DNA from: Leptobrachium leishanense
Lineage: Eukaryota; Chordata; Amphibia; Anura; Megophryidae
NCBI GenBank assembly: GCA_009667805.1
Contig: CM019071.1
Location: forward strand, 50,226,693 to 50,290,692
Length of the DNA: 64,000 nt
Direction: 5' to 3'
Made by a program: the position numbers and the translations under genes. Under the pieces are notes generated by a model, which was not told the origin of the DNA, did not search any database, and worked only from the letters and a program-made list of their open reading frames with translations. Shown here one piece after another: positions 20,266 through 30,641 of this stretch (position 1 is its first letter; the number at the start of each line of letters is the position of its first letter).

Positions 20266-21545
20266 TCACTCTTGTGACTTCACGATCTGAACTTTGACTT
20301 GGCGAACTAGTCCATCAGAGCTGGGTAGAACTTGGTGCACAAGCCCCATGGGCCACGAGTTCCGATGCACATCTTTCTCTCTTAACAAGACAAGGTCTCC
20401 TTCTTCTAGGTTGGGTTCTTTGACCTTCCTTACGGCAATCTTGTAAGATAGACAAGTACTTCTGATTCCAGCGCTTCCAGAAGGTGTTAGCAAGTAGTTG
20501 AACTTGTCTCCATTGTCGTTTATACATGTCCTTTGGAACAAAGTTTCCTAATGGAGCTGGCCAATCACCTGTCTTCTGGGTTAGCAAACTGGCTGGGGTG
20601 AGGATAGTTGGATTTTCAGGATCCGAGGAAATTGGAACCAAAGGTCGTGCATTGATGATAGCTGCCACTTCTGGCATGAGGGTGGTAAGGATCTCATGCG
20701 TCAACGTGGGTGTCTTCATCAACATGGAATCCAGAATCCTGCGAGCTATGCCGATCATACGTTCCTATGCTCCCACCATGTGGAATGCATGGGGTGGATT
20801 AAATGTCCATACACAGTTATGGGTCTTTAGATAGTCTTCAATTGGTGAATCAAGGTTAGGGCCTTCATCGAACTGTAATTCTTTGCAGGCTCCCACAAAG
20901 TTCGTTCCGCGGTCTCTAAATACCTTGACTGGGCCTCTGTAGGCTTGGAACCTTCTTAGAGCATTAATAAAACAGGAGGAGTCCATAGATTCGATGACTT
21001 CAATGTGAACTGCTCGAATGCTGAGACTTGTGAAGAGGACTGTCCAACGTTTACTGACAGCTTGACCACCTCTGGTATGACGGGCAGTCACAGTCCAAGG
21101 CCCAAAGACGTCTAGACCTACATTGGTAAACAGCAGTCCAGGACTAAGACGGTCGGCTGGCAGGTCAGCCATCAGCTGATGTTGGGCTGTACCTCGTTGT
21201 TTTCGACAATAACAGATACCTGAACAAGACAACAGCGATGTTCCTCTTGGCTCCCACGATCCAGAGTCCAACAGCTCTGATGGCACCTTCTGTGAAGTGC
21301 CTGCCTTGATGGTGGACTGTTTTGTGGTAGTGTTGGACTAGCAAGTTCGTTACATGTTGATGAGCAGAAAGAATGACAGGGTGTTTGATATTCAAGGCTA
21401 TTTTAACTTTATCTAGACGTCTCCTTACTCGAAGTAAGCCGTGTTTGTCAAGGAACGGGTTCAGCCTCAGGAGTGGACTAGACTTCGAGATATGTTTCAT
21501 AGTCTTTAAACGCTCAACTACTACCGGGTAAGCATCTTGTTGCAC
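20266..21545 (-). pseudogene. BEL-2 integrase and C-terminal domain
   Basis: It would insert the element's cDNA. On the minus strand a zinc-binding region (LVQHYHKTVHHQGRHFTEG) leads into the integrase core with TNVGLDVFGPW (first Asp), VFRDRGTNFVGA (second Asp) and ERMIGIARR (catalytic Glu). The codon before that Glu motif, normally Trp, is TAG at 20765-20767. The C-terminal part has VAAIINARPLVP and a shifted DUF5641-like tail (LEEGDLVLLREK). A frame change near 21180-21240 also breaks the core, so integrase is inactive in this copy. Confidence 0.8.
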
Positions 21546-21548
21546 GCT

Positions 21549-22640
21549 TCATAGAATCCTTCTTTCTGCTTGAAGACAGCTGTCTGGAAAGCTTATGTTG
21601 CGATGAAGGAAACGAATGATGACTGCTACGCCCGATAAGAGAGGTCTCCATCTAGAGAAGCATTTGAAGCGAAAAGGTTCTAGGGGATGGTTTAGGGGCA
21701 GTTTCCCTGTCTCCTTGACCAATGTCGACAAACAGCTGACCTGAGTAGTCATCTTCTTGTCTTGTCTGGGCAATTCGCTGGGCACCTGAGGTCTAATATC
21801 GGCATCTTGATCTGGATCCAGAAGCTCATGATGTTCTGATCTTTGTGACATTAAGGTATCTGGGCGAGCTAAGAACTCTGGACCTTTTAGCCAGGTTGAT
21901 ACTGATAACGGAGATGCAGGAATAGAGCGGGTAGCATGATCCGCTGGGTTCTGGTCTGTCGTTCTCGTTATTAAGTCTGCGAGTTCTACTGCTAATACAG
22001 CACCGCAGAGTTCCAATCTTGGTACGGTGTGACCTGGTTGTGGTGCTAGTTTTGACTTTCCCATAACGAAGTCAACATAAATGTCATTCTTCCTGCCGTA
22101 GACCCTGATGTATCCTACAGCTGCTATTTCGTTCGTTGACGCGTCTGAGAAGATGTACAATTCTTTCTTCAGTGCAGCGGCGGGTGAGACAGGAACATAC
22201 GAGCGTCGCACACGGACACTTTAGAGACAGTTCCTGGGTATGCAAAAGGGTCAATGGGGCTACCCAGCTCCCGGTGGCATCTTGTTGAAGTTCCTTTTTT
22301 CATGAGCTGCAGGAATTCTTTGCCCTCTATCAACAAGGCTAAGTCATTGTCCTCTTTGCTGGTCTGAAACACTGATGCTCCTAAGACGGGGTTGCTTGTC
22401 GAAATCGTAAAATGTTCTTGGCATGGTTTCAAGTGGGATGCTCTTCCATTACTGAGAACAGACGTCGCAAAGATATTCACCTGGGTTGGGGTCTGCAGCC
22501 AATCGACACAAACCATTCCTGAGATGACCCATCCGAGTTCTGTCTTAAGGGCGAGTGGGGAGCCTATAGGTCCTCTCACCATTCTGTGGTAGGTGAAAGC
22601 ATCAGGTGCGTCCATTCCCAACAAGAGCAGGATTTTGGCA
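21549..22640 (-). pseudogene. BEL-2 protease C-terminal half and RNase H region
   Basis: From 22640 down on the minus strand: the second half of the DUF1758 protease (AKILLLLGMDAPDAF, ALKTELGWVISG) and a linker with EFLQLMKKGTSTR. The frame then jumps directly to the RNase H-like domain (ELYIFSDASTNEIAAVGYIR, GHTVPRLELCGAVLAVELA) and to DQNPADHATRSIPAS. The reverse transcriptase fingers and palm expected between linker and RNase H are absent. A further segment is missing between VELADLI and NPADHATR. The copy could not reverse-transcribe on its own. Confidence 0.75.
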
Positions 22641-23246
22641 TCATGATCAGGCCCGTCTTTAATATTGGCGAAAAAAGGGGGTTGATACTGAGAAGAAACA
22701 CCCAATGCAAATAAGCAGCATACACCACCCTGATATCCACTCAAATCAGAGAAAGTAAAACATAAAAAACAGATGGTGGTGTCGCGCTAAGAGACATACA
22801 AATTGTCTTATAAATTGTCTCAATTGTATCAGTCCTTATAAATGGCAAAAGGAAAACAGGAAGATGAAAAAAATACTTATGTTTCTTTTTTTTCTTGTCG
22901 AAAGAGGAGCCCGTTCAGATGGCTTCCAATCCTTACTAAGAAAGATAAGAGCTTTTGTATTCCTCAAATCCTTTTCAAACGGAAACCACTCCTTGGCGGT
23001 TCACATCCGATGAAGTGTATATCTCGAATAAAGGGGAGAAAATATCGATGGTGTTATACCCTTTATTAATCGGATAACCTGCTGTTGTAAATATATATGT
23101 ACAGGAAAGGGAGTGGGCTATTGAAGTGATCTCACCCACTGCCAGACATAAAAACGCCGCGTCCCATAAGTCCTTAGAAAACCATCAGGAGCTCCCGGGC
23201 TGCTTCCGTGGTGGTCACTCAGAAGGGGTGGATCCGCGGTAGTAAA

Positions 23247-23305
23247 GTGACGTAGTGCTGACGCGTTTCGTCCCGCCCTCGGGACTTCATCAGAGCATAC
23301 GTCAC
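23247..23305 (-). ncRNA. Hammerhead ribozyme of the Penelope-like element
   Basis: On the minus strand, stem I pairs GTGACGT with ACGTCAC and GCT with AGC across a small internal loop. The core CTGATGA is followed by one extra A, stem II is GTCCC/GGGAC with a 6-nt loop, then GAAAC and the cleavage triplet GTC. Stem III is only the palindrome ACGCGT, too short for a stable monomer, as in hammerheads that act as dimers. Penelope-like elements are known to carry such ribozymes in their terminal repeats. Confidence 0.7.
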
Positions 23306-23604
23306 TGTATGGTCGTCCTCCTTTTATAGTGTCCCAATCTGGCACACCTATTTTCATCGTATTTAAAACTCCTTAATTCAATTTAAAAAAAACTTAATTG
23401 CTTCAACATAGTTGTAGGAAAAAAGCATGGTTCCACCTTAACCATAAGGATATGTCTTAATGAAATCGTTACATCATTATGGTAATAGCACTATAACATT
23501 GTAAAAACTTTCTTATTATAAAGTGGTCAAAATATCATTAAAATTCACAAACAGTTAGACAATTCCCTACCAGGGAGTTATACAGAAACATAAAAAAATC
23601 TATA

Positions 23605-23913
23605 TTATAAAAAGATGAACAAATCAAAATCAACAATGAGACCCAAAGGAACAAAAGTTTTTAAATTATATGCTGTTCTCATTTCCTCCTGTCCCATTCT
23701 TTGGATATTATTGCCTCCTCTCCAATATTTGCCCACTCTTTTAATACCCAAAAATTTTAACCTCTTTGGATCTGAGTTGTGGCATTTAAAAAAATGTGCA
23801 GAAACAAAATGTTGCATGTAACCATTTCTAATATTGCGAATGTGTTCATCTATACATTTGTGTAGAGGTCTTGCTGTGCGTCCTACATACTGTAGTCCGC
23901 ATGGACATTCCAA
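23605..23913 (-). pseudogene. GIY-YIG endonuclease domain of Penelope-like element
   Basis: The domain nicks DNA for retroposition. About 103 codons read CPCGLQYVGRTARPLHKCID, then EHIRNIRNG, AHFFKCHNSDP and LKFLGIKRV. The LQYVGRT and HIRN blocks match the GIY-YIG fold of Penelope-like elements, with the CxC pair just before it typical of that family. The Arg expected in LHKRI is Cys here and the C-terminus is altered, so activity is doubtful. The frame upstream to the RT segment is broken around 23940-24060. Confidence 0.75.
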
Positions 23914-23999
23914 TAAATAAATAATATTATTGGTTTTTTCATGTAATTAAACTGTTGATAGTGTATTCGATTTTAGTTATATTAGACTTCTAGTTCTTA

Positions 24000-24560
24000 A
24001 TACAATTCCTGCTTGTTGGAATTCTTACAAGATTGGCAATTTTTACAATAAAAGAAACCCTTTTCTTGCTGTAACCATCCTGTTTTCTTCTTGTCTTTTA
24101 TATAGCTTTACACCAGGGTTTGTTTCAAACTTGGGGCACCTCTAAAAGTAATAGTGGGTCTTTCGCTCAGGATCCCCCTCAAATCGTCATCTTCTCTCAA
24201 GAGATAACAAAATTTGTTGATAGTCTTTTTAATCTCCATATGTGAGCTACCAAAATCAAAAATCATCCTTGTTACAGGGTTGTCTCTTTTTTTGGGATGG
24301 TTTGTTTCCATTAGGAGAGTGGGTCTATCGATCCTCTCCACCTTCTGTAGAGCTTCTTTTAAAATTATATTTGGGTATTCTTTCTCTTTAAAATCAGTTA
24401 AAGGTTTTGACGATTCTTTCAAAAAAAATTCATTATCGGTACAATTTCTATTAAGTCGCATCAGTTGTCCCTTAGGAATATTAGTAAGCCAAGGAGAAAA
24501 ATGTCCACTAGACCCTGGGAAAACCTTTTCTTGGGCCCCCCCGAAAGCCCACCCACCGCA
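24000..24560 (-). pseudogene. Penelope-like reverse transcriptase C-terminal region
   Basis: The minus-strand frame carries FSPWLTNIPKGQLMRLNRNC, then LKEALQKVERIDR and KKRDNPVTRMIFDFG, followed by TITFRGAPSLKQTLV and a Cys-containing linker. This is the thumb/linker region that joins RT to the GIY-YIG domain in Penelope-like elements. The palm with its catalytic aspartates is not present. Confidence 0.65.
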
Positions 24561-24796
24561 TAATTTTGCTCTCCACCCCCAACATCCCCAAAAAAAAAAC
24601 ACAAATACATCATGTACTTGTCTCAAAAAGCTTTAATAATGTAAACATAAAGAACTAGCTCACAAACAAGTCTTTGGATTGATCTGTAACAGTATGTACA
24701 TGCCAATCATAGCCTCTTCTAGGCTTTTTCTCATCATATATTTCTATTAACAGTTCTTGGGAGAAAAGGCATCTTAATAGAAATATATGTACCCAG

Positions 24797-24831
24797 CACA
24801 GACCCCCCAGAATTATATGTACAGTTGTGTT
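24797..24831 (+). repeat. Left flank of 30-bp minisatellite split by Tc1
   Basis: CCCAGCACAGACCCCCCAG and AATTATATGTA match the repeat that resumes at 30012. The Tc1 element therefore landed at a TA inside the array. Confidence 0.85.
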
Positions 24832-25039
24832 CAAAATTATTCAACCCCCACTGAAATTGAGTGTTTTGGCCAGTTTGACATTGATTTTGATCATTCAGTC
24901 ATCTTCCTTACAATTAAATCAAAGAGGCACGTGTAGGTCAGACAAATATAACATAACATTTATAATGAAATAACCACAAATGTATTTTCTGTGCTCACAT
25001 CATTATCAGTTTTATTCAACCCCCAAGTGACATTCAATC

Positions 25040-25845
25040 TTAGTACTTAGTACAACATCCTTTTACAGTTATAACAGCTTTTAAACGTGAAGCATAGCTT
25101 GACACAAGTGTCTTGCAGCGATCTACGGGTATCTTCGCCCATTCGTCATGGGCAAAAGCCTCCAGTTCAGTCACATTCTTAGGCTTGCGCACTGCAACTG
25201 CTTTCTTTAAGTCCCACCAGAGGTTCTCAATCGGATTTAAGTCAGATGACAGCGATGGCCACTCCAAAATGTTCCAGCTTTTAATCTGCAACCATGCTCT
25301 AGTGGACTTGGAGGTATGCTTGGGATCATTGTCCTGTTGAAAGGTCCAACGTCTCCCAGCCTCAGGTTTGTGACGGACTGCATCACATTGTCATCCAATA
25401 TCTCCTGGTACTGAAGAGAATTCATGTACCTTGCACACGCTGAAGCTTCCCTGTACCTGCAGAAGCAAACAGCCCCAAAGCATGATTGACCCCCCGCCAT
25501 GCTTCACAGTAGGCAAGGTGTTTTTTTCTTCATAGGCCTTGTTCTTCCTCTCCAAACATAGCGTTGATCCATGGGCCCAAAACAGTTCTAATTTTGTTTC
25601 ATCAGTCCACAGAACACTATCCCAAAACTTCTGTGGTTTGTCCACATGACTTGTGGCATACTGCAGTCAACTCTTCTTATTCTTTGGAGACAGCAAGGGA
25701 GTGCGCCTGGGAGTTCTGGCATGGAGGCCTCATTACGCAGTGTGCGCCGTATTGTCTGAGCAGAAACTTCAGTACCCACATCTGACAAATCTTTTCTCAG
25801 TTCCTCAGCAGTCACACGGGGACTTTTCTCCACTCTACGCTTCAG
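25040..25845 (-). pseudogene. Tc1 transposase, second HTH and DDE catalytic part
   Basis: The minus-strand continuation has LKRRVEKSPRVTAEELRKDL (second helix-turn-helix), then the catalytic core: [13 protein letters not shown] (first Asp), QQDNDPKHTS (second Asp) and SSDLNPIENLWWDLK (Glu of DD34E). The stop is at 25040. Beyond the LTR element insertion, frame changes near 25390-25400 and 25580-25650 break the core, so it cannot give active transposase. Confidence 0.85.
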
Positions 25846-25850
25846 GTAGC

Positions 25851-26725
25851 TGTCACGGTGGCAGTACCACCAGGCATGCACCACTCTATCCTTGCCCTCC
25901 GATCCTTGGAAGTGGTCGGTCTGTATATATATCCCTAAGAATATAACTCGCAGCAAGGTGAGGACCAGGTTCCTGAGAGAAGCCCCTATGGGCAGAGATG
26001 CACTGTAACCGGCAAGGACAGATGAAAGCAACACAGGGTTAACAAAAGACCTCTGTACGGCAATACCAAAGATTCCCTGCACTGAAAGGCCGGTCTTTAG
26101 GATAGCCGGATCTAATCTAAAGGAAAGTATTACCTTGAAGCCGTACAGAGTCTTTTGTTGTATACAGATGACAGGGTTTCCTGGAAACGGTACAGACAAG
26201 GAATATACTATATAGAGTAGTCATATAGAGGAAAGCCAAAGGTCATATCCAGAGAGAGTACGTCATACACAGAATATAGGAATAGGAACCAGAAGGGAAG
26301 TCAGCCAAGCCAAAAATCGGTAACCGGGGAATCAGAATGGAACATAAACAGCAAACCAAAATACAGAAAATGACAGAACTAAATACACAGAAGGAACTGA
26401 CATAAACTGGAACAGAAATAACAGAGGCAAAAACTGAACAAGGATGAACAAACGGAGGATATCAGGAACACAGCAAGGAGCTCTCAGGATACAGGCTGCA
26501 AGGAGACCAGGCAAAGTAAAAATGACCCAGCAATGTACTATAGGTACATTGCTCTAATATAGGCAGGGGAATCAAGGCAAGGGTCAACAGGTGAGCAGCA
26601 CACAGAACACCAATTAACCCCTGGGAGGCCACCCAGGAATTGGCAGCAACAGAAACACAATGGAAAAAACACAATATACAAATACAGAGGGCAGGAAGAC
26701 AGGGTTGGAACGTGGGAACGTGACA
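25851..26725 (-). repeat. 3' LTR of the non-autonomous element
   Basis: On the minus strand it starts TGTCACGTTCCCACG. The adjoining GGAGGGGGC (about 26728-26737) is a likely polypurine tract. Confidence 0.9.
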
Positions 26726-26813
26726 GTAGCCCCCTCCAAAAAAGGTGACCTCAGGGCACCTAAAACAACAAACATGACAGACAAAAATCAGGAAACCAGA
26801 TTACGAACACCAA

Positions 26814-27125
26814 TCACCAAAGTCCTTTGAGGTCCCACTCAGACTCGTCATCCTCCTCCACAAGACGCCCCCGACTATGAGGGTTCCTTTGAATGGCAAC
26901 CCAGTGGTCCTTCCTGAACACCAGTCCAAGGGGCGATTTCACATAGCCCTCAGGGACATGACGGGGTAGGGGGATCTTGGCATCAGTTAAACTGGACATA
27001 GAATCAGTTGGACTAGGGTTAGACACCTTTCCCCGTCTTCTCCTAGAACGAGATCTAGAACTGGTGACCACCCCACATGACACGGCAACAGTGGGAGTAG
27101 GCTCGCCTACCTGTGCCTTACCATG
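26814..27125 (-). other. Open segment of unknown function in LTR element interior
   Basis: The non-repetitive end of a minus-strand frame that stops at 26814 reads SRSRSRRRRGKVS, then a linker, HVPEGYVKSPLGLVF, and an acidic end EEDDESEWDLKGLW. The composition looks like real protein. I do not recognise it, and it does not match an integrase or RT motif. It could be the degenerate end of pol or captured host sequence. Confidence 0.35.
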
Positions 27126-27169
27126 AGGTTTGGAAACCTCGGACTCTCTGTGGGGCATGGGTACAGTGG

Positions 27170-27770
27170 TGTTGCAATGTAGCTCTGGTACCGCTGACAC
27201 ACAGCTTGGGACTGGCACACAGCTTGGGACTGGCACCACTGGCACACAGCTTGGGACTGGCACCGCTGGCACACAGCTTGGGACTGGCACCGCTGGCACA
27301 CAGCTTGGGACTGGCACCGCTGACACACAGCTTGCCATGGATTTGACTGGCAGTTTACCAGACATCACTACTGTCACTGCGCCCGGATCGGGCAGCACCA
27401 CTGTCACCGCGCCCGGATCGGGCAGCACCGCTGGCATCGTGCCAGGATCAGGCAGCACCGCTGGCATCGTGCCAGGATCAGGCAGCACCGCTGGCATCGT
27501 GCCAGAATCAGGCAGCACCGCGCTGCATCGTGCCAGAATCAGGCAGCACCGCTGCCATCGTGCCAGGATCAGGCAGCACCGGTGCCATCGTGCCAGGATC
27601 AGGCAGCACACCGCTGGCCATCGTGCCAGGACAGGCAGCACCGCTGCATCGTGCCAGGATCAGGCAGCACCGGCTGCACATTGCCAGGCTGGACTGGCTG
27701 CACATTGCCAGGCTGGACTGGCTGCACATTGCCAGGCTGGACTGGCTGCACATTGCCAGACGGAGACAGG
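27170..27770. repeat. Three minisatellite blocks inside the non-autonomous LTR element
   Basis: The blocks are 27190-27335 (27 bp, GGCACACAGCTTGGGACTGG type), 27370-27660 (30 bp, GGATCAGGCAGCACCGCTGG type) and 27665-27765 (24 bp, CACATTGCCAGGCTGGACTG). Their periods are multiples of three and stay open on both strands. Confidence 0.9.
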
Positions 27771-27945
27771 ACTTGCTTCTCATTGCCAGACAGAAACAGA
27801 ACTGGCTTTTTGCCAATTGGCACTGGGGTTGCGGCTCTACATGTAATACAACCAGTAATAATACGTAGGGACTGTTTTTTGGCTGCCAGTCGCTGCTCAT
27901 AGCCAGCCAGTTGTGTCTTTAAAACCCTACAGCCATCAGATGTAT

Positions 27946-28551
27946 CTACATAAGTCTGAGGTTTTTATCGGATGCCATGAGTGACATAACCTCCATGGGT
28001 TCTTCATCCTCTGGCCTTGTGGCCAAAAAGGATTCATCCTTCATAGACTCAGGTGCCTCTTTCTCAAACCTGGATTTCTCAGGAGGTCTGAACTCAAAGT
28101 GGGATCTGGTGCCATCTGACTCCCCGCAGGGTTTGGCACCATCAGATCCCCTATGGTCTGGCTTTAGCGGCCTTACTGTGGGACATGGGCACAGTTGGCA
28201 CTTGGCCAGTATCAGGGCGCACTGACCTTCCACAAGTCTTGAGGTGCACCGGCACTCCAGCACCAGGACACACCGGCACTCCAGCCCCAGGACGCACCGG
28301 CTTGAGGGGACAGCCAGACAAAAAGTGCAACGAACTGGCACAATAGAAACAGAGATTGTACTCACGTCTTCTGTTCTTTTCATCAGGAGAAAGCGGACCA
28401 CGAACCCTGCTCTCAAATGAGACCTGATTGCCAGAGTCTAGACACAGGCTCAGTAACCCTTTGAGGTGAACCACAAATTCCTCAAACATGTGCAATAAGG
28501 TTTCCAACACGGTACACATCTCTGCGGGCTTATGTAAAGGCTGGGTCATTA
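27946..28551 (-). pseudogene. Gypsy/sushi-like Gag remnant with zinc knuckle
   Basis: An ATG two bases after the 5' LTR (minus strand, 28549) opens MTQPLHKPAEMCTVLETLL and continues to a zinc knuckle, NLCFYCASSLHFLSGCPLKP (C-x2-C-x4-H-x4-C), as in Gag of sushi-type gypsy elements and the PEG10/RTL genes. The capsid domain normally before the knuckle is shortened to about 70 residues. After it comes a Pro/Val-rich tail and a charged tail. It may still be packaged in trans, but it lacks a recognisable full capsid. Confidence 0.65.
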
Positions 28552-29422
28552 TGTCACGGTGGCAGTACCACCAGGCACGCACCACCCTATCCTTGCCTCC
28601 GATCCTTGGAAGTGGTCGGTCTGTATATATATCCCTAAGAATATAACTCGCAGCAAGGTGAGGACCAGGTTCCTGAGAGAAGCCCCTATGGGCAGAGATG
28701 CACTGTAACGGCAAGGACAGATGAAAGCAACACAGGGTTAACAAAAGACCTCTGTACGGCAATACCAAAGATTCCCTGCACTGAAAGGCCGGTCTTTAGG
28801 ATAGCCGGATCTAATCTAAAGGAAAGTATTACCTTGAAGCCGTACAGAGTCTTTTGTTGTATACAGATAACAGGGTTTCCTGGAAACGGTACAGACAAGG
28901 AATATACTATATAGAGTAGTCATATAGAGGAAAGCCAAAGGTCATAACCAGAGAGAGTACGTCATACAGAATATAGGAATAGGAACCAGAAGGGAAGTCA
29001 GCCAAGCCAAAAATCGGTAACCGGGGAATCAGAATGGAACATAAACAGCAAACCAAAATACAGAAAATGACAGAACTAAATACACAGAAGGAACTGACAT
29101 AAACTGGAACAGAAATAACAGAGGCAAAAACTGAACAAGGATGAACAAACGGAGGATATCAGGAACACAGCAAGGAGCTCTCAGGATACAGGCTGCAAGG
29201 AGACCAGGCAAAGTAAAAATGACCCAGCAATGTACTATAGGTACATTGCTCTAATATAGGCAGGGGAATCAAGGCAAGGGTCAACAGGTGAGCAGCACAC
29301 AGAACACCAATTAACCCCTGGGAGGCCACCCAGGAATTGGCAGCAACAGAAACACAATGGAAAAAACACAATATACAAATACAGAGGGCAGGAAGACAGG
29401 GTTGGAACGTGGGAACGAGACA
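28552..29422 (-). repeat. 5' LTR of the non-autonomous element
   Basis: It is near identical to the 3' LTR and ends CACCGTGACA on the minus strand. The sequence after it is TAATGACCCAGCC, where a primer-binding site beginning TGG would be expected but is not seen. Confidence 0.9.
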
Positions 29423-29433
29423 GTAGCGCACAG

Positions 29434-29647
29434 CAGTCGAAGTCAGCATCTTCTTTCTGCCACGACCAGGTAGCGTTTCAACAGTGCCCTTTGTCTTGAA
29501 TTTGCGAATGATGCTTCCTATGGTGTCTCTTGGTATGTTTAACATCTTTGCAATCTTCTTATAGCCATTGCCCTTCCTGTGAAGAGTAATCACCTCTTCT
29601 CTTGTCTTCCTGGACCATTCTCTTGACTTCACCATGTTTGTAACCAC
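29434..29647 (-). pseudogene. Tc1 transposase, DNA-binding N-terminus
   Basis: The minus strand from the ATG at 29647 carries the paired-type helix-turn-helix domain: SREWSRKTREEVITLHRKG, YKKIAKMLNIPRDTIGSII and the GRGRKK hook before the second helix-turn-helix. It binds the terminal repeats. The frame then enters the LTR element at 29427 and resumes at 25845. Confidence 0.9.
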
Positions 29648-30011
29648 ACCAGTAAATGTCTAGAAGGAGCTGAGTATCACAGTCATTTTAAAGCTGCCTA
29701 ATTGGTGCTTATTATGCTTTATTGCTGCTCCGTGACATCCACAGGTGTTTTCAATACCTGATTGAAAACACTTGAATGAACCTCTGTTCTTCAGAGTGGT
29801 AGTCTTTAAGGGGTTGAATAATTGTGTCAATGAAGAATTCACAAAAGAAACATTTACTACTGTATTACAAAACCAATTGATGTCATTTTAGTTGCATATG
29901 GTTCTTTAAAAAGTCCTTGTAGGATTTCATTCTGAATACAATTACAAATGTACACTAAATTCCCTAAAACCCTTCACAGCATTGGGGGTTGAATAATTTT
30001 GAACACAACTG

Positions 30012-30297
30012 TATCCAGCACAGGCCCCCAGAATTATATGTATCCAGCACAGGCCCCCAGAATTATATGTACCCAGCACAGGCCCCCAGAATTATATATA
30101 TCCAGCACTGGCACCCAGAAATATATGTACTCAACACAAGCCCCCAGAATTATATGTATCCAGCACAGGCCCCCAGAATTATATGTATCCAGCACTGGCA
30201 CCCAGAATTATATGTATCCAGCACTGACCCCCCCCCCCCCCCGAAATATATGTTCCCAGCACAGACCCCCAGAATTATACTTACCCAGCAAAGACCT
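30012..30297 (+). repeat. About 30-bp minisatellite
   Basis: About nine copies of CCAGCACAGGCCCCCAG followed by AATTATATGTAT. Its open frames are repeat artefacts. Confidence 0.9.
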
Positions 30298-30299
30298 CA

Positions 30300-30618
30300 G
30301 GATCAGATGACCGCGTGTTCCTCCGAGTGCCAGCATTTACCTCCATGTGGCTGCCGGCTTCTGAAGGCTGTGATGCACTCTCGCGAGATCCCACCTATAG
30401 GCTGTGTCACAGCCTTCACAGGACGGCGGCTGCGCGAGGGAGAACCCTGGGGCCCGCAAGACGACACGGCCAGTCAAGGGGGCTGCTAGCGGAATGCTGT
30501 TAATGCATTCCGCTTGCAGCTGCGGCGGTTGTCCACGGTTTACACGGGTCCAAGGGGCAGCTGCTTTGGGCCCCTCAACAATGACTGTGCCTGGGGCAAC
30601 TGCCCCTTTTGCCCTGCG
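30300..30618. other. hAT-3 internal/right terminal sequence
   Basis: GC-rich non-coding DNA leading to the right terminus of hAT-3, with a short hairpin GCGGAATGC/GCATTCCGC near 30489-30513 and GGGGCAACTGCCCC near the end. Confidence 0.5.
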
Positions 30619-30641
30619 TTAAAGACAGCCCTGATCATTAT

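Larger units (their letters stand above)
22740..24626 (-). mobile_element. Penelope-like retroelement, 3' fragment
   Basis: The minus strand carries the end of a Penelope-like reverse transcriptase, a GIY-YIG endonuclease and a downstream hammerhead motif, in the order expected for this class (RT, EN, terminal repeat). The outer borders are not defined; about 22740-23100 may be part of the terminal repeat. Catalytic RT motifs upstream of 24626 are missing, so it is 5' truncated. Confidence 0.75.
25851..29422 (-). mobile_element. Young non-autonomous LTR element with gypsy-like Gag
   Basis: LTRs at 25851-26725 and 28552-29422 (about 875 bp, TG...CA) are flanked by GTAGC (25846-25850 and 29423-29427). 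I count about five substitutions and three small indels between the LTRs, so insertion was recent. The 1.8-kb interior holds only a Gag remnant, three minisatellite blocks and one further open frame; there is no protease, RT or integrase. It would need proteins from a related gypsy (sushi-like) element. Confidence 0.9.
24832..30011 (-). mobile_element. Tc1/mariner transposon, interrupted
   Basis: Perfect terminal inverted repeats begin CAGTTGTGTTCAAAATTATT on both ends and are flanked by TA. Removing the 3.58-kb LTR element at 25851-29427 leaves about 1.6 kb, the normal Tc1 size. The transposase is on the minus strand, in two pieces. It sits within a 30-bp minisatellite inside hAT-3. Confidence 0.95.
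22648..30633. mobile_element. hAT-3 transposon inside BEL-2, itself full of insertions
   Basis: The left end CAGGCCCGTCTTTAA and right end TTAAAGACAGCCCTG are terminal inverted repeats. They are flanked by ATCATGAT (22640-22647) and ATCATTAT (30634-30641), an 8-bp duplication with one mismatch, as for hAT elements. The insertion splits the BEL-2 protease domain. Its own sequence is seen only at the edges and around 30300-30630 (GC-rich, with GCGGAATGC/GCATTCCGC). No hAT transposase remains, so it was non-autonomous or has lost its core. It carries a Penelope-like fragment, a minisatellite and a Tc1 element. Confidence 0.8.

Noticed and set aside
27130..27846. Plus-strand frame of 238 codons with Gly/Thr/Ser repeats
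   Set aside because: It is the minisatellite in the small LTR element; both strands are open for the same reason.
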